Origin: Phycisphaerales bacterium
GTDB lineage: Bacteria; Planctomycetota; Phycisphaerae; Phycisphaerales; UBA1924
DNA: 64,000 bases
NCBI GenBank assembly: GCA_016742075.1
Contig: JACVCL010000001.1
Location: 62,001 to 126,000, forward strand
Direction of reading: 5' to 3'
Shown here: one piece after another, positions 62,659 to 64,000 of the stretch
How positions within the stretch are numbered: position 1 is the first letter of the stretch
Layout: each line of letters starts with the position of its first letter
The notes under the pieces: generated by a model
What the model saw: only the letters and a program-made list of their open reading frames with translations
Databases searched by the model: none
Told to the model about the DNA's origin: nothing
Program-made: the position numbers and the translations under genes

Positions 62659-63900
62659 TCAAGATACGCGGATTCCCCCGGTCAACTGGAGCATGGGCAG
62701 AATCAGCGCCAGGGCCACCAGGGCGATGGACAGGCCCAGAATCAGCAGCATCGCCGGCTCGATGAGCCGGATGGTGTTGGTGAGCAGGCGATCGACCCGC
62801 GCCTCCAGCGTGTCGGCGATCGTGGTGAGAACCCCCTCGAGGTTGTTGGCCGCCTCGGCCACCGACACCATCTCCAGAACATCGTCGGGAAAGAGGCCGG
62901 TCTTGCCCAGCGGGACACTCAGGGGTTGGCCCGCTCGCACCGCCTCGGCGGCGTCGGCGATCCCGGCGGAGAGACGCTGGGAGCCCGCAGCGTCTTTGGC
63001 GATGGCCAGAGCCCCGAGCACCGGCACGCCGCTGGCGAGCAGCGTCCCCAGAATGCGGCAGAACCGGGCGATGGCCAGCGCTCGCAGAAGCGGCCCGGCC
63101 ACGGGGAGACCCAGAGCGAAGTCGCTGAGCCGATCCCGGACGGACTGTCGGCGGAGCAGCACAAACAACCCGGCCGCCGCCGCGCCGGCGGCGATCGCGG
63201 CGAGAAGCCCGTAGGCGGTGACGGCCGTGCTGAGGGCGAACACCACGCGCGTCAGAGCGTTGAGCTCGAGGTCGGCGAACATCGCCTGGAAGCGCGGCAC
63301 AAAGAACACCAGGACCGCGAGCAGCAGCACCACGCCGAAGACCATGATCGCGACGGGGTAGATCAGATTCCCGACGACCTTTTGGCGCAGCTCGACCTGA
63401 CCCTCGAGAAACCGCGAGAGGCGGTGCAGGGCCTGTTCGAGAAATCCGCCTTTCTCGCCGGCGCGCACCATCGCAATGTGGACCGGGCGGAAAGTCTCCG
63501 GGCGCCTGGCCATGGAGGCGGCCAGCTCATCGCCGGTCTCGACGGCGTCGGCGAGCTCCTTGAACACCGCGGCAAGCCCCGGGGCCGAGCGGCGGTTGGC
63601 GATCACCCGGAGCGACCTCAGGAGCGGGACCCCGGCCTTCAGCAGATCGCCAATCTGGCCGTAGGCGCTCGCAAGCCGGGCGATCGGGACGCGCACCGGT
63701 CTGCGGTCGGCGCCGGCGCTGGCCGACCCTATCACTCCCGCCGGTCCACTGCCAAGGGAGAGCCGCTGCTCGGAGAGCTCGACCGGGGTCAGCCGCTGCC
63801 GCTCGAGCTCGGCGAGGACCGACCGCTGGTCCGGGGCGTTCAACGTCCCGCTGACGCGTTGCCCCGAACCGTTGACGGCGATGTAGCGGAACGACGGCAC
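62659..63900 (-). CDS. gspF: Type II secretion inner-membrane protein GspF
   Basis: Platform protein of the type II secretion or type IV pilus-type machine. 413 aa. N-terminal FRYIAVNGSGQRVSGTLNAP, then two homologous GspF domains, each with a family helical bundle: LLKAGVPLLRSLRVIANR and LLASGVPVLGALAIAKDA mark their starts, and EKGGFLEQALHRLSRFLEGQ and AEAANNLEGVLTTIADTLEA their ends. Three membrane helices (~170-195, ~220-245, ~375-400). GTG start. The downstream gspG identifies the system as type II secretion-like. Confidence 0.92.
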   Translation of the reverse strand: MPSFRYIAVNGSGQRVSGTLNAPDQRSVLAELERQRLTPVELSEQRLSLGSGPAGVIGSASAGADRRPVRVPIARLASAYGQIGDLLKAGVPLLRSLRVIANRRSAPGLAAVFKELADAVETGDELAASMARRPETFRPVHIAMVRAGEKGGFLEQALHRLSRFLEGQVELRQKVVGNLIYPVAIMVFGVVLLLAVLVFFVPRFQAMFADLELNALTRVVFALSTAVTAYGLLAAIAAGAAAAGLFVLLRRQSVRDRLSDFALGLPVAGPLLRALAIARFCRILGTLLASGVPVLGALAIAKDAAGSQRLSAGIADAAEAVRAGQPLSVPLGKTGLFPDDVLEMVSVAEAANNLEGVLTTIADTLEARVDRLLTNTIRLIEPAMLLILGLSIALVALALILPMLQLTGGIRVS

Positions 63901-63949
63901 CGCCTAAGCGTATCGTCGCCCCGCCGGACGGCGAGCGGGCCGATCGCGG

Positions 63950-64000
63950 TCAGCCCGCCGGCTTGGACGCCGGAGCCTCGGCCTTCAGCAGCTCCTCGAT
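63950..64000 (-). CDS. C-terminal end of an upstream gene (probably secretion operon)
   Basis: Only the last 16 codons are in the window (IEELLKAEAPASKPAG, stop). By operon order it is likely the GspE-type ATPase, but the sequence is too short to show this. The 49 bases to gspF are non-coding. Confidence 0.5.
   Translation of the reverse strand: MEELLKAEAPASKPAG

Overview
The window is a very GC-rich, gene-dense bacterial chromosome segment. It reads most like a planctomycete of the Phycisphaerae/Phycisphaerales type (inference). Supporting signs are two secreted enzymes ending in dockerin-type calcium repeats, a PEP-CTERM-like sorted exoprotein, several small lipoproteins, a peptidoglycan gene block, a FlgI-like lipoprotein with no flagellar genes around it, and many genes that appear to be transcribed without a leader. 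No phage, transposon, CRISPR array or rRNA operon was seen. Most genes are housekeeping genes in short operons, often with ATGA/GTGA start-stop overlaps.

Layout. 1-5 kb: end of a MacB/FtsX-type ABC permease, an RsmB-like rRNA methyltransferase, a PTS EIIA-like protein, an ExbB/TolQ/MotA-type proton channel subunit and a prenyl diphosphate synthase. 5-14 kb: dxs (isoprenoid precursors, matching the prenyl synthase next door), a FlgI/P-ring-like HEAT lipoprotein, and smc with an unusual insertion in its head. 13-23 kb: a TPR lipoprotein, asparagine synthetase, an exported EEP-family phosphatase/nuclease, a compact tryptophan-to-anthranilate operon (tryptophan dioxygenase, kynureninase, kynurenine formamidase), a histidine kinase coupled to an SDR, and a cold-shock protein. 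23-27.5 kb: rpsO-pnp and a class I aminotransferase.

27.5-36.5 kb: a lysyl oxidase-like exoenzyme and a GH13 amylase-like exoenzyme, both dockerin-tailed, flank prfB. prfB carries a programmed +1 frameshift with UAA in place of the usual UGA. mnmG and tRNA-Gly(TCC) follow. 36.5-42 kb: an overlapping three-gene operon (GT2 glycosyltransferase, distant BshC-like protein, BtuF-like binding lipoprotein), a PilZ regulator with degenerate receiver and Hpt-like regions, and rlmN. 42-46.5 kb: uppS, an unknown protein, cdsA, a zinc-ribbon coiled-coil protein and nrdR. 46.5-52.4 kb: the PEP-CTERM-like protein with a clear promoter, thrS with a codon-atypical insertion, infC starting at AUC, and a phosphoesterase. 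52.4-60 kb: murE-murF-mraY followed by a MATE transporter, and queA. 60-64 kb: two paralogous small membrane proteins, tRNA-Ser(CGA), and the tail of a type II secretion operon (gspF, gspG, a lipoprotein).

The strongest non-routine signals are: (i) a TAnnnT box exactly six bases before the start codon in seven genes, implying widespread leaderless transcription; (ii) the UAA-type prfB frameshift without a Shine-Dalgarno stimulator; (iii) the AUC start of infC; (iv) the PilZ/pseudo-receiver/pseudo-Hpt protein; (v) the SMC head insertion. All family assignments come from reading motifs in the translations; no database search was run.
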